A stretch of DNA of 64,000 bases from SIG673 sp045638685 (GCA_045638685.1 JAZUBT010000007.1:124001-188000), one strand, 5' to 3'; shown: positions 37,856 through 45,941, counted from the first letter of the stretch. Notes: generated from the letters alone by a model not told the origin. Program-made: numbers and translations.

Positions 37856-37944
37856 TGGCGGAGGGTGTGGGATTCGAACCCACGTGGGGTTGCCCCCAAA
37901 CGGTTTTCAAGACCGCCTCGTTATGACCACTTCGATAACCCTCC
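37856..37944 (-). tRNA. tRNA-Ser (anticodon TGA)
   Basis: 89 bases with a long variable arm (GGGGGCAACCCC), encoded CCA, GGAGGGT/ACCCTCC acceptor stem and TGA in the anticodon loop. It reads UCA and, by wobble, other UCN codons. Confidence 0.97.
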
Positions 37945-38103
37945 GTAAATATAACGCAACAGCGTGCATCATATTTACGGAGCCGGTAGAGAGGCGGTTC
38001 GGTGAGCTTTGCTCGTCGATTCCACTTCGCACACCCCACACCCTGCGTGATGCATACTGTAACAGTTCTATACTAATATACCACACTTTTTTCTAAAAGT
38101 CAA
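37943..38103 (-). promoter_or_regulatory. Promoter and structured leader of tRNA-Ser
   Basis: TTGACT (38098-38103), 17 bases, TATATT (38075-38080) point to tRNA-Ser 130 bases away. In the long leader a perfect 10-base inverted repeat (37943-37952 and 37971-37980) includes the first bases of the mature tRNA, and a segment near 38032-38041 is complementary to the tRNA 3' side (CCCACACCCT). Confidence 0.6.
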
Positions 38104-38153
38104 TATGAAATATCAAATTTTTGCTTTTTCTCAAAACTTTTTGCAAAAAGCTA

Positions 38154-38182
38154 TTGACAAAAGGATTTTTTTCTGCTATAAT
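38154..38182 (+). promoter_or_regulatory. Promoter of tRNA-Thr
   Basis: TTGACA (38154-38159), 17 bases, TATAAT (38177-38182), 28 bases before the tRNA. Confidence 0.85.
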
Positions 38183-38210
38183 TATATCCGTTGCAAACAA
38201 ATTAACATTC

Positions 38211-38286
38211 GCTGCTATGGCTCAGCAGGTAGAGCACGTCCTTGGTAAGGACGAGGTCACCGGTTCGAATCCGGTTAGCAGCTCCA
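38211..38286 (+). tRNA. tRNA-Thr (anticodon GGT)
   Basis: 76 bases with CCA. Acceptor GCTGCTA/TAGCAGC, anticodon arm CGTCCTTGGTAAGGACG, T-loop GGTTCGAATCC. It reads ACC/ACT. Confidence 0.97.
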
Positions 38287-38287
38287 T

Positions 38288-38318
38288 AAAACGACAAGCA
38301 AATGCTTGTCGTTTTTTT
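38288..38318 (+). terminator. Terminator of tRNA-Thr
   Basis: AAAACGACAAGCA and TGCTTGTCGTTTT arms with seven T at the end. Confidence 0.9.
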
Positions 38319-38331
38319 CATTTTATAATTT

Positions 38332-38406
38332 AAGGCAATACCGCGTTCCGGTATTGCCTTTTTCCGTTTACACAACAATAAAAAAGAGGATTTGAAATCC
38401 TCTTTT
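38332..38406. terminator. Two further terminator hairpins
   Basis: 38332-38360 has AAGGCAATACC/GGTATTGCCTT arms. 38381-38406 has AAAAAGAGGATT/AATCCTCTTTTT arms. Both have A/T tracts on each side. The second probably ends the thioredoxin transcript from the minus strand. Confidence 0.8.
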
Positions 38407-38474
38407 TGCTTAATCAAAGCTGTTTTCGTTTATATTCCGAGCAATTATCGTGCTTAATGCGTTTTAGCCGGTTT

Positions 38475-38780
38475 TTAAAGCATATCAAGAATCGCTTCCT
38501 TCGGACGTGCGCCTACCGCTTGGTTTACTATTTTTCCGTCTTTTATAACGACAAGCATGGGGATACTGAATACCCCGAACCGTTCGGCAAGAGCCGGCTC
38601 CTCGTCAACGTTTATCTTTCCAACCTTAATGTCGCTTCTCTCCTCTGCTATCTCGTGAACGATGGGTCCAACCATACGGCAAGGGCCACACCAGTCCGCA
38701 TAGAAATCAAGAAGCACCGCCTTATCTGAGCTGAGAACCTCGCTCTCGAAATTTTTGTTTGAAATTTTAATTACTGCCAT
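38475..38780 (-). CDS. trxA: Thioredoxin
   Basis: 101 residues. Active site WCGPCRMVGP, cis-Pro in FSIPMLVVIKDG. Cytoplasmic disulfide reductant. It lies 89 bases after a ferredoxin-thioredoxin-reductase-like gene, which probably makes its electron supply (inference), and shares that gene's promoter region. Confidence 0.95.
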   Translation of the reverse strand: MAVIKISNKNFESEVLSSDKAVLLDFYADWCGPCRMVGPIVHEIAEERSDIKVGKINVDEEPALAERFGVFSIPMLVVIKDGKIVNQAVGARPKEAILDML

Positions 38781-38869
38781 TCTGATTACCTTCCTTTCTG
38801 TTAAACCTTACGTAGCAAAACGTTTTCTTATGTATATTATACCGTTTTTTGTTTTTCTTACACGGCAAA

Positions 38870-39067
38870 TCATTTTTCCTTATAATAAAGCATACAGTGG
38901 CAAAAGCCCTCAAAATCGGGATCACTCACCTGCTCACGGAACTCCTTACACATACATTTTGTGTCCTCGCTTCTTATCCTTATGCAAGGGCAGTAACCGC
39001 CCGTCCGCCTTAGTCCCTCTTTTACCGCTTTTACCGTTTCCTCATCGGGGTTTAATCTGACTTTCAT
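38870..39067 (-). CDS. Ferredoxin-thioredoxin-reductase catalytic-chain-like protein
   Basis: 65 residues from the ATG at 39067, which has GGAGAAAAA upstream; the longer frame to 39103 is less likely. The cysteine pattern GGYCPCIR, TKCMCKEF and GFCHCMLY matches the FTR catalytic chain, where CPC, CPC and CHC motifs hold a 4Fe-4S cluster and the redox disulfide. It is shorter than plant FTR (about 115) but typical for bacterial and archaeal forms. Next to thioredoxin, so it probably passes ferredoxin electrons to it. Confidence 0.85.
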   Translation of the reverse strand: MKVRLNPDEETVKAVKEGLRRTGGYCPCIRIRSEDTKCMCKEFREQVSDPDFEGFCHCMLYYKEK

Positions 39068-39293
39068 TTTTTCTCCATTCTGCCGCCGTAGGCAGCTGCA
39101 CAAAAACAGTAGAATTTTCTTTGTTTGCCGAGCAAAGGTATTAAGCTTTTAGATAAACCGTTTCGTGAAGCTCTCTTTGTTATCATAGGTTGAGCTTTCG
39201 CGCTATCCCCTTTACTTTCTCCGATTACGCCACGCTTTCTCTCTTTGCGTTTACACTCTGACAAATTTATGAAAACACGGCATCTTTTATCAG
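39068..39293 (-). other. Long leader between the redox-pair promoter and its first gene
   Basis: About 225 bases that should be transcribed from the promoter at 39318-39346. They contain several short complementary stretches and a CTGCC/GGCAG hairpin just before the ribosome site. A 66-codon TTG frame crosses it but has no ribosome site and odd composition. I do not recognise a known riboswitch. Confidence 0.4.
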
Positions 39294-39346
39294 GTTAGCA
39301 ACTGCTAACTTGTAATTATTATACACTATTCCACCTTATTTGTCAA
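39294..39346 (-). promoter_or_regulatory. Promoter of the redox pair with palindromic operator at the start site
   Basis: TTGACA (39341-39346), 17 bases, TATAAT (39318-39323). The palindrome GTTAGCA-AC-TGCTAAC (39294-39309) lies where transcription should begin. It resembles in shape the TTAGGTTAG-type boxes bound by DtxR/IdeR proteins, and a DtxR-family gene lies 330 bases away in the opposite direction. Confidence 0.65.
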
Positions 39347-39437
39347 CACTTAATTTTCTTTTTTAAATATTTTGAACAAACATTCTAAATGTTTTTTGTT
39401 TATAATTAACATATTTCCTTAAAATCTCAAAATTTAC

Positions 39438-39618
39438 TTGAAAAAAAAAGGTGAACATGTTATAATACTAATAAAGTAAATAAAATGCTTGTAATCACGC
39501 AGCTATCAGCTTTTAAGTGTACGCTGCTTTCTTTTCGCACCAAGTGGTTTTATTTTCACTCGCAAAAAGACTAAAAAAAATTCACCCTATTTACAGATAA
39601 CGCTGTATATGTTATAAT
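39438..39618 (+). promoter_or_regulatory. Two tandem promoters upstream of the DtxR-family gene
   Basis: P1: TTGAAA (39438-39443), 17, TATAAT (39461-39466). P2: TTTACA (39590-39595), 17, TATAAT (39613-39618). P2 lies 21 bases before the start codon, and the ribosome site GAAAGGA is between. Between P1 and P2 is a 29-codon frame (39485-39574) without a clear ribosome site. Confidence 0.65.
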
Positions 39619-39639
39619 TATTACCGAAAGGATATTTTT

Positions 39640-40005
39640 ATGGCACTTCATGAATCGGGCCAGATGTATCTGGAGGCAATATATGTTTTACTGCAAAAAA
39701 GCGACAAGGTTCGCGCCATCGACATAGGCGCTTATCTCGGCTACTCAAAGCCCTCTGTCAGCCGTGCGGTAGGCATACTTAAAAACGGGGGTTTTATATC
39801 CGTTGACACAGACGGTTACATCACTCTCAACGACTGCGGAATGGCTCTTGCCGAGCAGATGTACGACAGACACACCGTTCTGACGCGAGCCCTTGTCTCT
39901 CTCGGAGTTAGCGAAGATACAGCCGCAAAGGACGCGTGCAGAATCGAACACGTGATAAGCGACGAATCGTTTGCCGCAATGAAAAAGCATTTTCACAAGG
40001 GATAA
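39640..40005 (+). CDS. DtxR/MntR-family metal-dependent repressor, short form
   Basis: 121 residues. Winged helix at the N-terminus (YLEAIYVLLQKSDKVRAIDIGAYLGYSKPSVSRAVGILK with recognition helix KPSVSRAV) and the dimer/metal domain (RHTVLTRALVSLGV, DACRIEHVISDESF). No C-terminal SH3-like domain, as in MntR-size proteins. It senses Fe2+ or Mn2+. The palindrome near the divergent promoter is a candidate target. Confidence 0.9.
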   Translation: MALHESGQMYLEAIYVLLQKSDKVRAIDIGAYLGYSKPSVSRAVGILKNGGFISVDTDGYITLNDCGMALAEQMYDRHTVLTRALVSLGVSEDTAAKDACRIEHVISDESFAAMKKHFHKG

Positions 40006-40071
40006 CGTTCCTTGTGTAAAATATAAATAAGTCATTTTTTAACTGCGTAAAAGCAGTGAAAGGAGATTAAA

Positions 40072-41787
40072 ATGAGATACCAACAGTACAACTTAAAAGA
40101 GGACGCAAGACTCGCCCTCAACTACCTCGACGGAATGACAGACAGAAAATACGACTATCTGCCCTTCTGGCTCACCCTGCCTCACAAAAAGCCCGCTGAA
40201 GCAGAGCATTGCCGCGTTGACGACGCAGAGCTTGTAGCTTCTTGGTTTGAGGCTGTTGACAGCATCATCGGAATACTCGGAAAGGTCGGCGCAACCGAGG
40301 AGCTCTATAACGGCTTCCGAGCACAGGTTCTTTCTAACTGGGGTGAACACGGACTCCGTTACCACAAGAAATATCCGTGGACTCACACCATTCACTCTGC
40401 TTTCCACGAAATGGGATACGTACTCCCCGCTCTTAACCGTCTCGTAAAGAACGATCCTAACGATGCGGAAGCTGAAAAGCGCGCCTCCGAGCTTGTTCGC
40501 GGCATGCGCTCCCTCGTTATCGAGAGAAAGCTTCGCACCTTCTGGTCGGGCGACACGGAGGAGAAGGAGCCGATATACGAGTTCCCGAACGACGTTTATC
40601 TTTGGGACGGCGGATTCGACCTCACCAGACACACCGGCCGCGGTGAGCAGTCTATAAGAAATGCCGTTATGCTTCACTCTCTCGTTGACCGCTACTGCAT
40701 CGCCAACGACGAGGTTGCTCTTGACCTTGCAAAGGGTCTTGCAAACCAGCTTCTCGGCGTTTCCCGTTACTTTAACTACAAATACGAGTACTACGGACAC
40801 GTTCACTCCTCTACCTGGGTTGCGGCAGGACTTATCTACCTCGGCCGCGTTACCGGTAACAGAAGATACCTTAACGCAGGAGAGAACATTTACAAGTTCT
40901 CCCGCTCCATGTCGTCCAGCTTCGGATGGGTGCCGGAATTCGCTCAGTGGAAGGCTCCCGAGCTTGAACACTGTGAAACCTGCTGCTTAAAGGATATGAT
41001 ACTCTGCTGCTACGAGCTCATTAAGTGCGGAAAGACGGAATACTGGAACGACCTTAACCTCTTCGCAAGAAACCAGCTCACCGAAAACCAGATAAAATAC
41101 ACAGGCTACGTAGTTTGCGACAACTCGCTTGACGACGAAAACGGACGTACCTTCCGCGACCTTGATAAGCGTCTTATCGGCGGATACTCCGGCGGCTCCG
41201 AGCCGAACAGTATTTCTCTCGTTCGCTTCCGTTCTATCGCGGGCTGCTGCATAGGAACCGCTCCTACGGCTCTCCAAATGGTTTGGGATAACACCGTAAC
41301 CGATGAAAACGGAATTCTTACCGTAAACGTTCAGACGGAAAAGGAAACCGATAAATACGCTCTTACCCACGAAATACCCGATAACGGTGTTATCAATCTT
41401 GCTCTTAAAGCTCCCGCAAGCGCAGGCTTCCGTATCTACGAGTGGATGGGCAAGGACGTAAAGCTTACCGTCAACGGCAAGGCTGTCGAGGCTAAGGAAG
41501 CAAACGGAATTCTCTACGCAGAAAACCTTAACGCAGGCGACGTAGTTACGCTCACCTTCCCCATCGAAACTGTTGAGAAGAAGGAATTCTTCGCAGGCAA
41601 GGAATATACCGAGTTTTGGAGAGGCTGCGACATGATAGACATTCTTCCTCACGGAGACCACGTAAGACTCTACCAGAGAGATCTCACCGTACCGAAGGTT
41701 TATCCGCTTCCGGAGGATCTTGAATTTACCGGCACGCCTGACAGAGGTCCCACCCAGCAGGCAAACATAAACACCGCGAAGAAATAA
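40072..41787 (+). CDS. GH127-like glycoside hydrolase (beta-L-arabinofuranosidase-like)
   Basis: 571 residues, cytoplasmic (no signal). An (alpha/alpha)6-barrel is suggested by WVAAGLIYLGRVTGNRRYLNAGENIY. The WKAPELEHCETCCLKDMI region matches the zinc-cysteine site of GH127 (ExxHCxTCC). A beta-sandwich tail follows (residues ~420-540). Known GH127 enzymes release L-arabinofuranose. Codon use is unusually biased toward C-ending codons, like glyS and efp, implying high expression. ATG with AAAGGAGAT. No other sugar genes adjoin it. Substrate not certain. Confidence 0.75.
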   Translation: MRYQQYNLKEDARLALNYLDGMTDRKYDYLPFWLTLPHKKPAEAEHCRVDDAELVASWFEAVDSIIGILGKVGATEELYNGFRAQVLSNWGEHGLRYHKKYPWTHTIHSAFHEMGYVLPALNRLVKNDPNDAEAEKRASELVRGMRSLVIERKLRTFWSGDTEEKEPIYEFPNDVYLWDGGFDLTRHTGRGEQSIRNAVMLHSLVDRYCIANDEVALDLAKGLANQLLGVSRYFNYKYEYYGHVHSSTWVAAGLIYLGRVTGNRRYLNAGENIYKFSRSMSSSFGWVPEFAQWKAPELEHCETCCLKDMILCCYELIKCGKTEYWNDLNLFARNQLTENQIKYTGYVVCDNSLDDENGRTFRDLDKRLIGGYSGGSEPNSISLVRFRSIAGCCIGTAPTALQMVWDNTVTDENGILTVNVQTEKETDKYALTHEIPDNGVINLALKAPASAGFRIYEWMGKDVKLTVNGKAVEAKEANGILYAENLNAGDVVTLTFPIETVEKKEFFAGKEYTEFWRGCDMIDILPHGDHVRLYQRDLTVPKVYPLPEDLEFTGTPDRGPTQQANINTAKK

Positions 41788-41880
41788 ATTCGCGTTCACT
41801 CACGCGGGATACATACCGCACACGAGGCTTTACCGTGTTAGCTTTCATTTTGGGATTAACACAGTAAAGAGCATCAAAAT

Positions 41881-41909
41881 AAAAAGGAACAGCGTGCTGT
41901 TCCTTTTTT
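41881..41909. terminator. Bidirectional terminator between the GH127-like gene and htrA
   Basis: AAAAAGGAACAGC and GCTGTTCCTTTTT arms with a 2-base loop, T tracts on both sides. Confidence 0.88.
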
Positions 41910-41917
41910 TATGCTTT

Positions 41918-43498
41918 TTAAGACGTTGGCTCTGCCCCGAACTCCGTTACCGTAACGGAAATCGTTTTATAATCGTTAATGCTGTAACGATATACGTAAA
42001 AAATAAGCTCATCTCCGATTTTCAGCGTCTTTAACTTTTTAGAATTTAAAAATTCGTTAAGTGCATCTCCGCTGTATTCAACTCCGTTTACGGTTAATTT
42101 CTGTATTAAATCGTCAAGGTTAAGTCCGGTCGCCTCCGCATCGGAGCCAACGGAAATCTCTGTTATCCACCAACCCGTAACGAGGTACGGGGGTATAATT
42201 TCGGTTTTGTAGGTTACCTCTATCCCAAGGTTGGCTCTGCCTTTGACAAAGCCGTAATCTATAAGATCCTCTATTATAGGCTTTGCGGTATCTATCGGAA
42301 TAGCAAATCCGATCCCCTCTATTTCCTCGGAAACGAATTTAGCGTTAACTATGCCGACGAGCTGTCCACTCATATTGAACATTCCTCCGCCTGAATTTCC
42401 GCCGTTTATCGCCGCGTTGGTTTGGAGCAGCGACATTGCGTATCCGTCTATGGACAGAGTTCTGTTTTTCGCCGATATTATACCGTTTGTAGCGGAACCG
42501 CCGAGAGTACCAAGCGGGTTACCTATTATAAGAATCTCCTCGGCAACCCGAAGGTCAGCGGATTTTCCGACTGTCGCTACTTTAAGGTTGGAAGCAAAAA
42601 TTTCAAGTACCGCCAAATCGGTGTTTTCGTCCCTGCCTATAAGAGTTGCATCGTAAACCGTACTGTTTGACAGCGTAACCTTTATATTTGTTCCACCCTC
42701 GACAACGTGGTTATTTGTTACTATATAATATCCGTCGTTATTACTTTCATCCTTTGAAATAATGACACCGGAGCCTGAACCTATGGACGATTTTATAGCA
42801 ACAACAGTGCTTTCCGTAAGCTGATAAACATCAGAATATTTATAGTGCTCATCTGCGGGTACCTGTTCAAGCGTAAAGCCGCCGTTCTGTGAGCCGCCCG
42901 ACTGACCGCCTCCGCCTTGCCCTCCACCGCTCTGCTGACCGGACTGCGGAAGAGTGTTTCCAATTTCGTCAAGCATATGGTTAAAAAGCTGAAATCCAAC
43001 GATAAAGGCTGATACTGCTAACACAAGCGCTATCGCGCCGATAACACCGAAGAAAACCGCTCTCTTTTTATCCTTAGGTTTCTGCGGCAAACTACCCGAA
43101 TAACTGTTTTGTCGGTAGTTTTGACCGTAGGAGCCGTTATAATTACCGAAATAGCTTCCGCCGTACATTCTTCCGTCATCGGGGTAAACTCCGTTTTCCG
43201 AGCTACCGTTTTTCTTTCTCTCTGCCTCGTAGCTTTCCCAGCTTCCGGGCATCGTGCCGTATTCAAGCTCTCCGTCTTCCTCGTTTTTAGTTTCAGAAGA
43301 TTTTGTCTCCATGCTACTACCAAGCGACGAAATTTCATTCTTATCAGTATAACAAGCACCGTTTTCAATAATTTCCGTTTCGTTTGTCTCCGATTTCGAG
43401 AAGGCAAGGCTGTCCAGTTCGTCTAACGTCTCATTTTTATTTACTTCGATTTCGGAAACAAGGGTGTTTTCCTGTAAACCTTCCTTGTTTTCTTCCAT
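41918..43498 (-). CDS. Membrane-anchored HtrA/DegP-type serine protease
   Basis: 526 residues from the ATG at 43498 (AAAGGGAA upstream). Cytoplasmic acidic, Tyr/Asn/Gly-rich N-terminus (to about residue 145), membrane segment (~146-170), Gly/Gln/Ser linker, trypsin-like domain with His in TNNHVVEG, Asp in ENTDLAVL and Ser in INGGNSGGG, then one PDZ domain (~420-520). It handles misfolded proteins on the outer face of the membrane. A convergent terminator lies downstream. Confidence 0.93.
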   Translation of the reverse strand: MEENKEGLQENTLVSEIEVNKNETLDELDSLAFSKSETNETEIIENGACYTDKNEISSLGSSMETKSSETKNEEDGELEYGTMPGSWESYEAERKKNGSSENGVYPDDGRMYGGSYFGNYNGSYGQNYRQNSYSGSLPQKPKDKKRAVFFGVIGAIALVLAVSAFIVGFQLFNHMLDEIGNTLPQSGQQSGGGQGGGGQSGGSQNGGFTLEQVPADEHYKYSDVYQLTESTVVAIKSSIGSGSGVIISKDESNNDGYYIVTNNHVVEGGTNIKVTLSNSTVYDATLIGRDENTDLAVLEIFASNLKVATVGKSADLRVAEEILIIGNPLGTLGGSATNGIISAKNRTLSIDGYAMSLLQTNAAINGGNSGGGMFNMSGQLVGIVNAKFVSEEIEGIGFAIPIDTAKPIIEDLIDYGFVKGRANLGIEVTYKTEIIPPYLVTGWWITEISVGSDAEATGLNLDDLIQKLTVNGVEYSGDALNEFLNSKKLKTLKIGDELIFYVYRYSINDYKTISVTVTEFGAEPTS

Positions 43499-43813
43499 TT
43501 TATTCACTTCCCTTTCCGATTTATCATTTTAGCTTTTTTACTAAAGAGGCGCCAAAGAAAAAGGTTAATTCCCATTGCTTATTTTAATTTATTATAACGC
43601 TTTTCTTTTACGCAAGGTTAAAAAACTTAAAAAATAATCTTAAATTTTTAACATCAATTTTTTTAACAAAGATTTTTTGCCTCGCCTATTGACTTTTTTT
43701 TGAAAATATGATATACTACTTAGCGTTGCAGTTGAAAATTGAAGGTTTCATTTTTTTAAGTTTTTACGCGGGTGTGTGCGGGTAAATTCCGCGTAGCACT
43801 CTCATATTCATTC
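43499..43813. promoter_or_regulatory. Intergenic region with tRNA-Leu promoter
   Basis: TTGACT (43689-43694), 17 bases, TATACT (43712-43717) drives tRNA-Leu about 95 bases downstream. The rest is AT-rich and should contain the htrA promoter; I could not pick a convincing pair. Confidence 0.6.
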
Positions 43814-43900
43814 GCGGGTGTGGCGGAATTGGCAGACGCGCTAGATTCAGGTTCTAGTGGGGGCAACTTCGTGCAGGTTCAAGTCCTGTTACCCGCACCA
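43814..43900 (+). tRNA. tRNA-Leu (anticodon CAG)
   Basis: 87 bases with CCA. Long variable arm (TGGGGGCAACTTCGTGC), acceptor GCGGGTG/TACCCGC (one wobble), anticodon loop TTCAGGT. Its last 17 bases recur at 54653-54669, so it served as an integration site. Confidence 0.97.
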
Positions 43901-43907
43901 CCAAAAG

Positions 43908-43942
43908 CCTAAATTGAACCTTGTGTTTGATTTAGGTTTTTT
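43908..43942 (+). terminator. Terminator downstream of tRNA-Leu
   Basis: CCTAAAT (43908-43914) pairs with ATTTAGG (43930-43936), then T6. It lies on the island side, so the island supplied it. Confidence 0.75.
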
Positions 43943-44021
43943 GTTTTCTTAGCCGCATTTCGTTGTGTCATAAAGGCTTACCTTTGCTTTATAAAGCTTC
44001 TTTTAGCGTTGGGTATTTTTC

Positions 44022-44202
44022 GTATACCAATGCTTTTTTGTTGCCTTAAACGGCGTTTTATGCCGCGAAAGACTCTTGATACGAGCGCGGAGTGTGATAG
44101 GCTATCTCACGCCAAAAGGCAACAAGAAAGCCCCTACGGGGCTGTCGTGTTGGCTCTTAATTGCCAAACATCACGCTCCGCAGAGGCTTGTGTCAAGAGT
44201 TC
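44022..44202. repeat. Dense cluster of inverted repeats between tRNA-Leu and the recombinase
   Basis: Several complementary pairs in ~180 bases: GGTAT/ATACC (44022-44038), TTGTTGCCTT/AAGGCAACAA (44038-44047, 44116-44125), AGCCCC/GGGGCT (44129-44143), TTGGC/GCCAA (44150-44167), and a long imperfect pair joining 44071-44097 with 44170-44202 (ACTCTTGA, CGGAG, GTGA shared in reverse). No coding frame is credible. It could be a structured RNA, a recombinase binding region or a terminator array. Confidence 0.7.
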
Positions 44203-44223
44203 CGTGGAATAAATGCCGTTACA

Positions 44224-45702
44224 TTAACTAACGTGCATTTCTATCGCTATTGTTTTTGAAGCATATAACCATACAAATCCTTTGTAAAAAGAAAAGCCCT
44301 GACTTTTGTCAGGACCGTTATTTATCGGGCTGTTAAAGTAGATGTCGATCTTATCGTTGTAAAGAACTATTTCTTTAACCAATAAGTTTATAGCCATTTC
44401 TATTTCACCTTTTAATGCTTCTTTGTAGTATTCTCGAATAATACTTTCCGGAAGCTTTACGGCGGATTTGCTTTTCTCTATAATTAATTGCCGCTCTAAC
44501 TCCTCTTGCTGTGTTTCAAGCTCATGTAAACGTTTATTTGTGGTCTTGGATACTATACCTTCTTCAATAGCCGACATAATGTTTTCAAGTGCTTTATCGA
44601 CCTTTGCTTTTTCTTTTTTTAGTGTGTTGACTATAGGATTATCCGTACAATAGCTGTCCTGCAATTTAAGTAGACTTTTGACCACTCCGTTAAGCGTTTC
44701 AGGTTTTGAAAGCTCTTCAATTATTTTAGTTACAATAGCTTCCTCTAAAGCTTCCTTTCCAATAACGCCTTGCTTACATCCGTTGTGATACGATTTTATT
44801 CCGAGACATTTATAATAACGCTTAACCTCTCCGTTTCTTGCCGTACCGGTCTCCGCACTTATAGGGTGTCCACAATAACCGCATCTCATTTTATGTCTGA
44901 ACAGATATACCGTTTTTACGCTGCGTTTACCAAACTTATTCTGTTCCACCTTTTTTCTCACGGTTTCGTAGGTGTCGGAAGGCACTATCTGAGGATACAT
45001 ATTGTCCACCTTTTCGTCTCCGTGATAATATACCCCCGAATACTTTTCATTTTTAAGTATGCCGTATATCGTATTTTTAGCAAACGGCTTTCCGTTATTT
45101 TTTATTCCTCTTAAAGTCAAAGCATTTATAATATCCCTAACGTATACCCCAGCGGAATACTGCTCAAATATGAACCTTACCGTCTCGGCTTTTTCCTCAT
45201 CTATAACGAGCTTTTTTCCTTCGAGCTTGTAACCGTACAGTATAGCTCCTCCTTGATAATAGCCTTTGATTCTGTTTTCACGCATACCGCGTTTAACCTT
45301 TTGGGAGAGATCTGCGGAATAATACTGCCCTATACCTTCAATTAAGCTTTCAAGTATTACCCCCTCGGGCGTATCGGGTATATTCTCCATAGCGGACAAT
45401 ACCTTGACTCCGTTTTTTCTCAGCGTATTTTTGTGAATAGTGGCTTCGTACTTGTTGCGTGAAAATCTGTCGAGCTTATATACGAGTACGTAGTTCCATT
45501 CCTTTCTTGCACTGTCCCTTATCATACGCTGGAAATCGGGACGCATATCGTTTGTTCCCGTCATAGCTCTGTCAACGTAGGTGGAAAGAATAAGAATGCC
45601 GTTTGTCTTTGCATATTCTTCACATACTCTGAGCTGACCTTCAATGGATTGTTCTGTTTGTGCATCGCTTGAATAACGTGCATAGATTACTGCTGTTTTC
45701 AA
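44224..45702 (-). CDS. Large serine recombinase
   Basis: 492 residues. Resolvase N-terminus with catalytic Ser in YARYSSDAQTEQS and conserved DRFSRN arginine, then the recombinase domain (GYYQGGAILYGYKLE, TIYGILKNEKYSGVYYHG), a zinc ribbon (CGYCGHPI ... CNGC-like GCKQG region) and a coiled coil (~residues 370-420). This is the phage/transposon integrase class that joins attP and attB directionally. Start TTG with AAAAGGGG. Near the tRNA end of the island, so it is a candidate for the integration event. Confidence 0.93.
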   Translation of the reverse strand: MKTAVIYARYSSDAQTEQSIEGQLRVCEEYAKTNGILILSTYVDRAMTGTNDMRPDFQRMIRDSARKEWNYVLVYKLDRFSRNKYEATIHKNTLRKNGVKVLSAMENIPDTPEGVILESLIEGIGQYYSADLSQKVKRGMRENRIKGYYQGGAILYGYKLEGKKLVIDEEKAETVRFIFEQYSAGVYVRDIINALTLRGIKNNGKPFAKNTIYGILKNEKYSGVYYHGDEKVDNMYPQIVPSDTYETVRKKVEQNKFGKRSVKTVYLFRHKMRCGYCGHPISAETGTARNGEVKRYYKCLGIKSYHNGCKQGVIGKEALEEAIVTKIIEELSKPETLNGVVKSLLKLQDSYCTDNPIVNTLKKEKAKVDKALENIMSAIEEGIVSKTTNKRLHELETQQEELERQLIIEKSKSAVKLPESIIREYYKEALKGEIEMAINLLVKEIVLYNDKIDIYFNSPINNGPDKSQGFSFYKGFVWLYASKTIAIEMHVS

Positions 45703-45734
45703 TTTTTAGTCCCCTTTTCTTTTTGTTGAAATTT

Positions 45735-45893
45735 GTCTTTCGACGGGAGCGAAGAAAACGGAAATACCGAGAGAGGTCAAGGGAATAGGTGAAAATAATA
45801 CGTTTTTGTTATTTGTTTTTCGGTTCTCCGTATTATTTTCACCCCCTTGACATCGACGGTGTTTTCGTTTAAGCTCCAAAAGGACGAAAGATA
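45735..45893. repeat. Long interrupted palindrome upstream of the recombinase
   Basis: GTCAAGGG plus GGTGAAAATAATAC (45777-45802) pairs with GTATTATTTTCACC plus CCCTTGAC (45831-45852). Outer arms GTCTTTCG...GGAGC and GCTCC...CGAAAG (45735-45755, 45874-45891) extend it. It lies between the recombinase start and a 47-residue gene and may be a binding site for the recombinase or a regulator. Confidence 0.75.
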
Positions 45894-45941
45894 AATTGAT
45901 ATATGTTTAAGTTCTACGGTTTTCCCAATTAGCGTGCGTAA

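Noticed and set aside
39064..39264. 66-codon frame before the FTR-like gene
   Set aside because: TTG start without a ribosome site; it overlaps the next gene's start and its composition is Lys/Arg/Ser-rich like a leader. Treated as untranslated.
40093..41799. Minus-strand frames of 292 and 270 codons opposite the GH127-like gene
   Set aside because: They are a product of the strong codon bias of the real gene, which removes stop codons on the other strand. No start signals.
44009..44212. Plus-strand frame of 67 codons near the tRNA-Leu
   Set aside because: It covers the cluster of inverted repeats and lacks a ribosome site.
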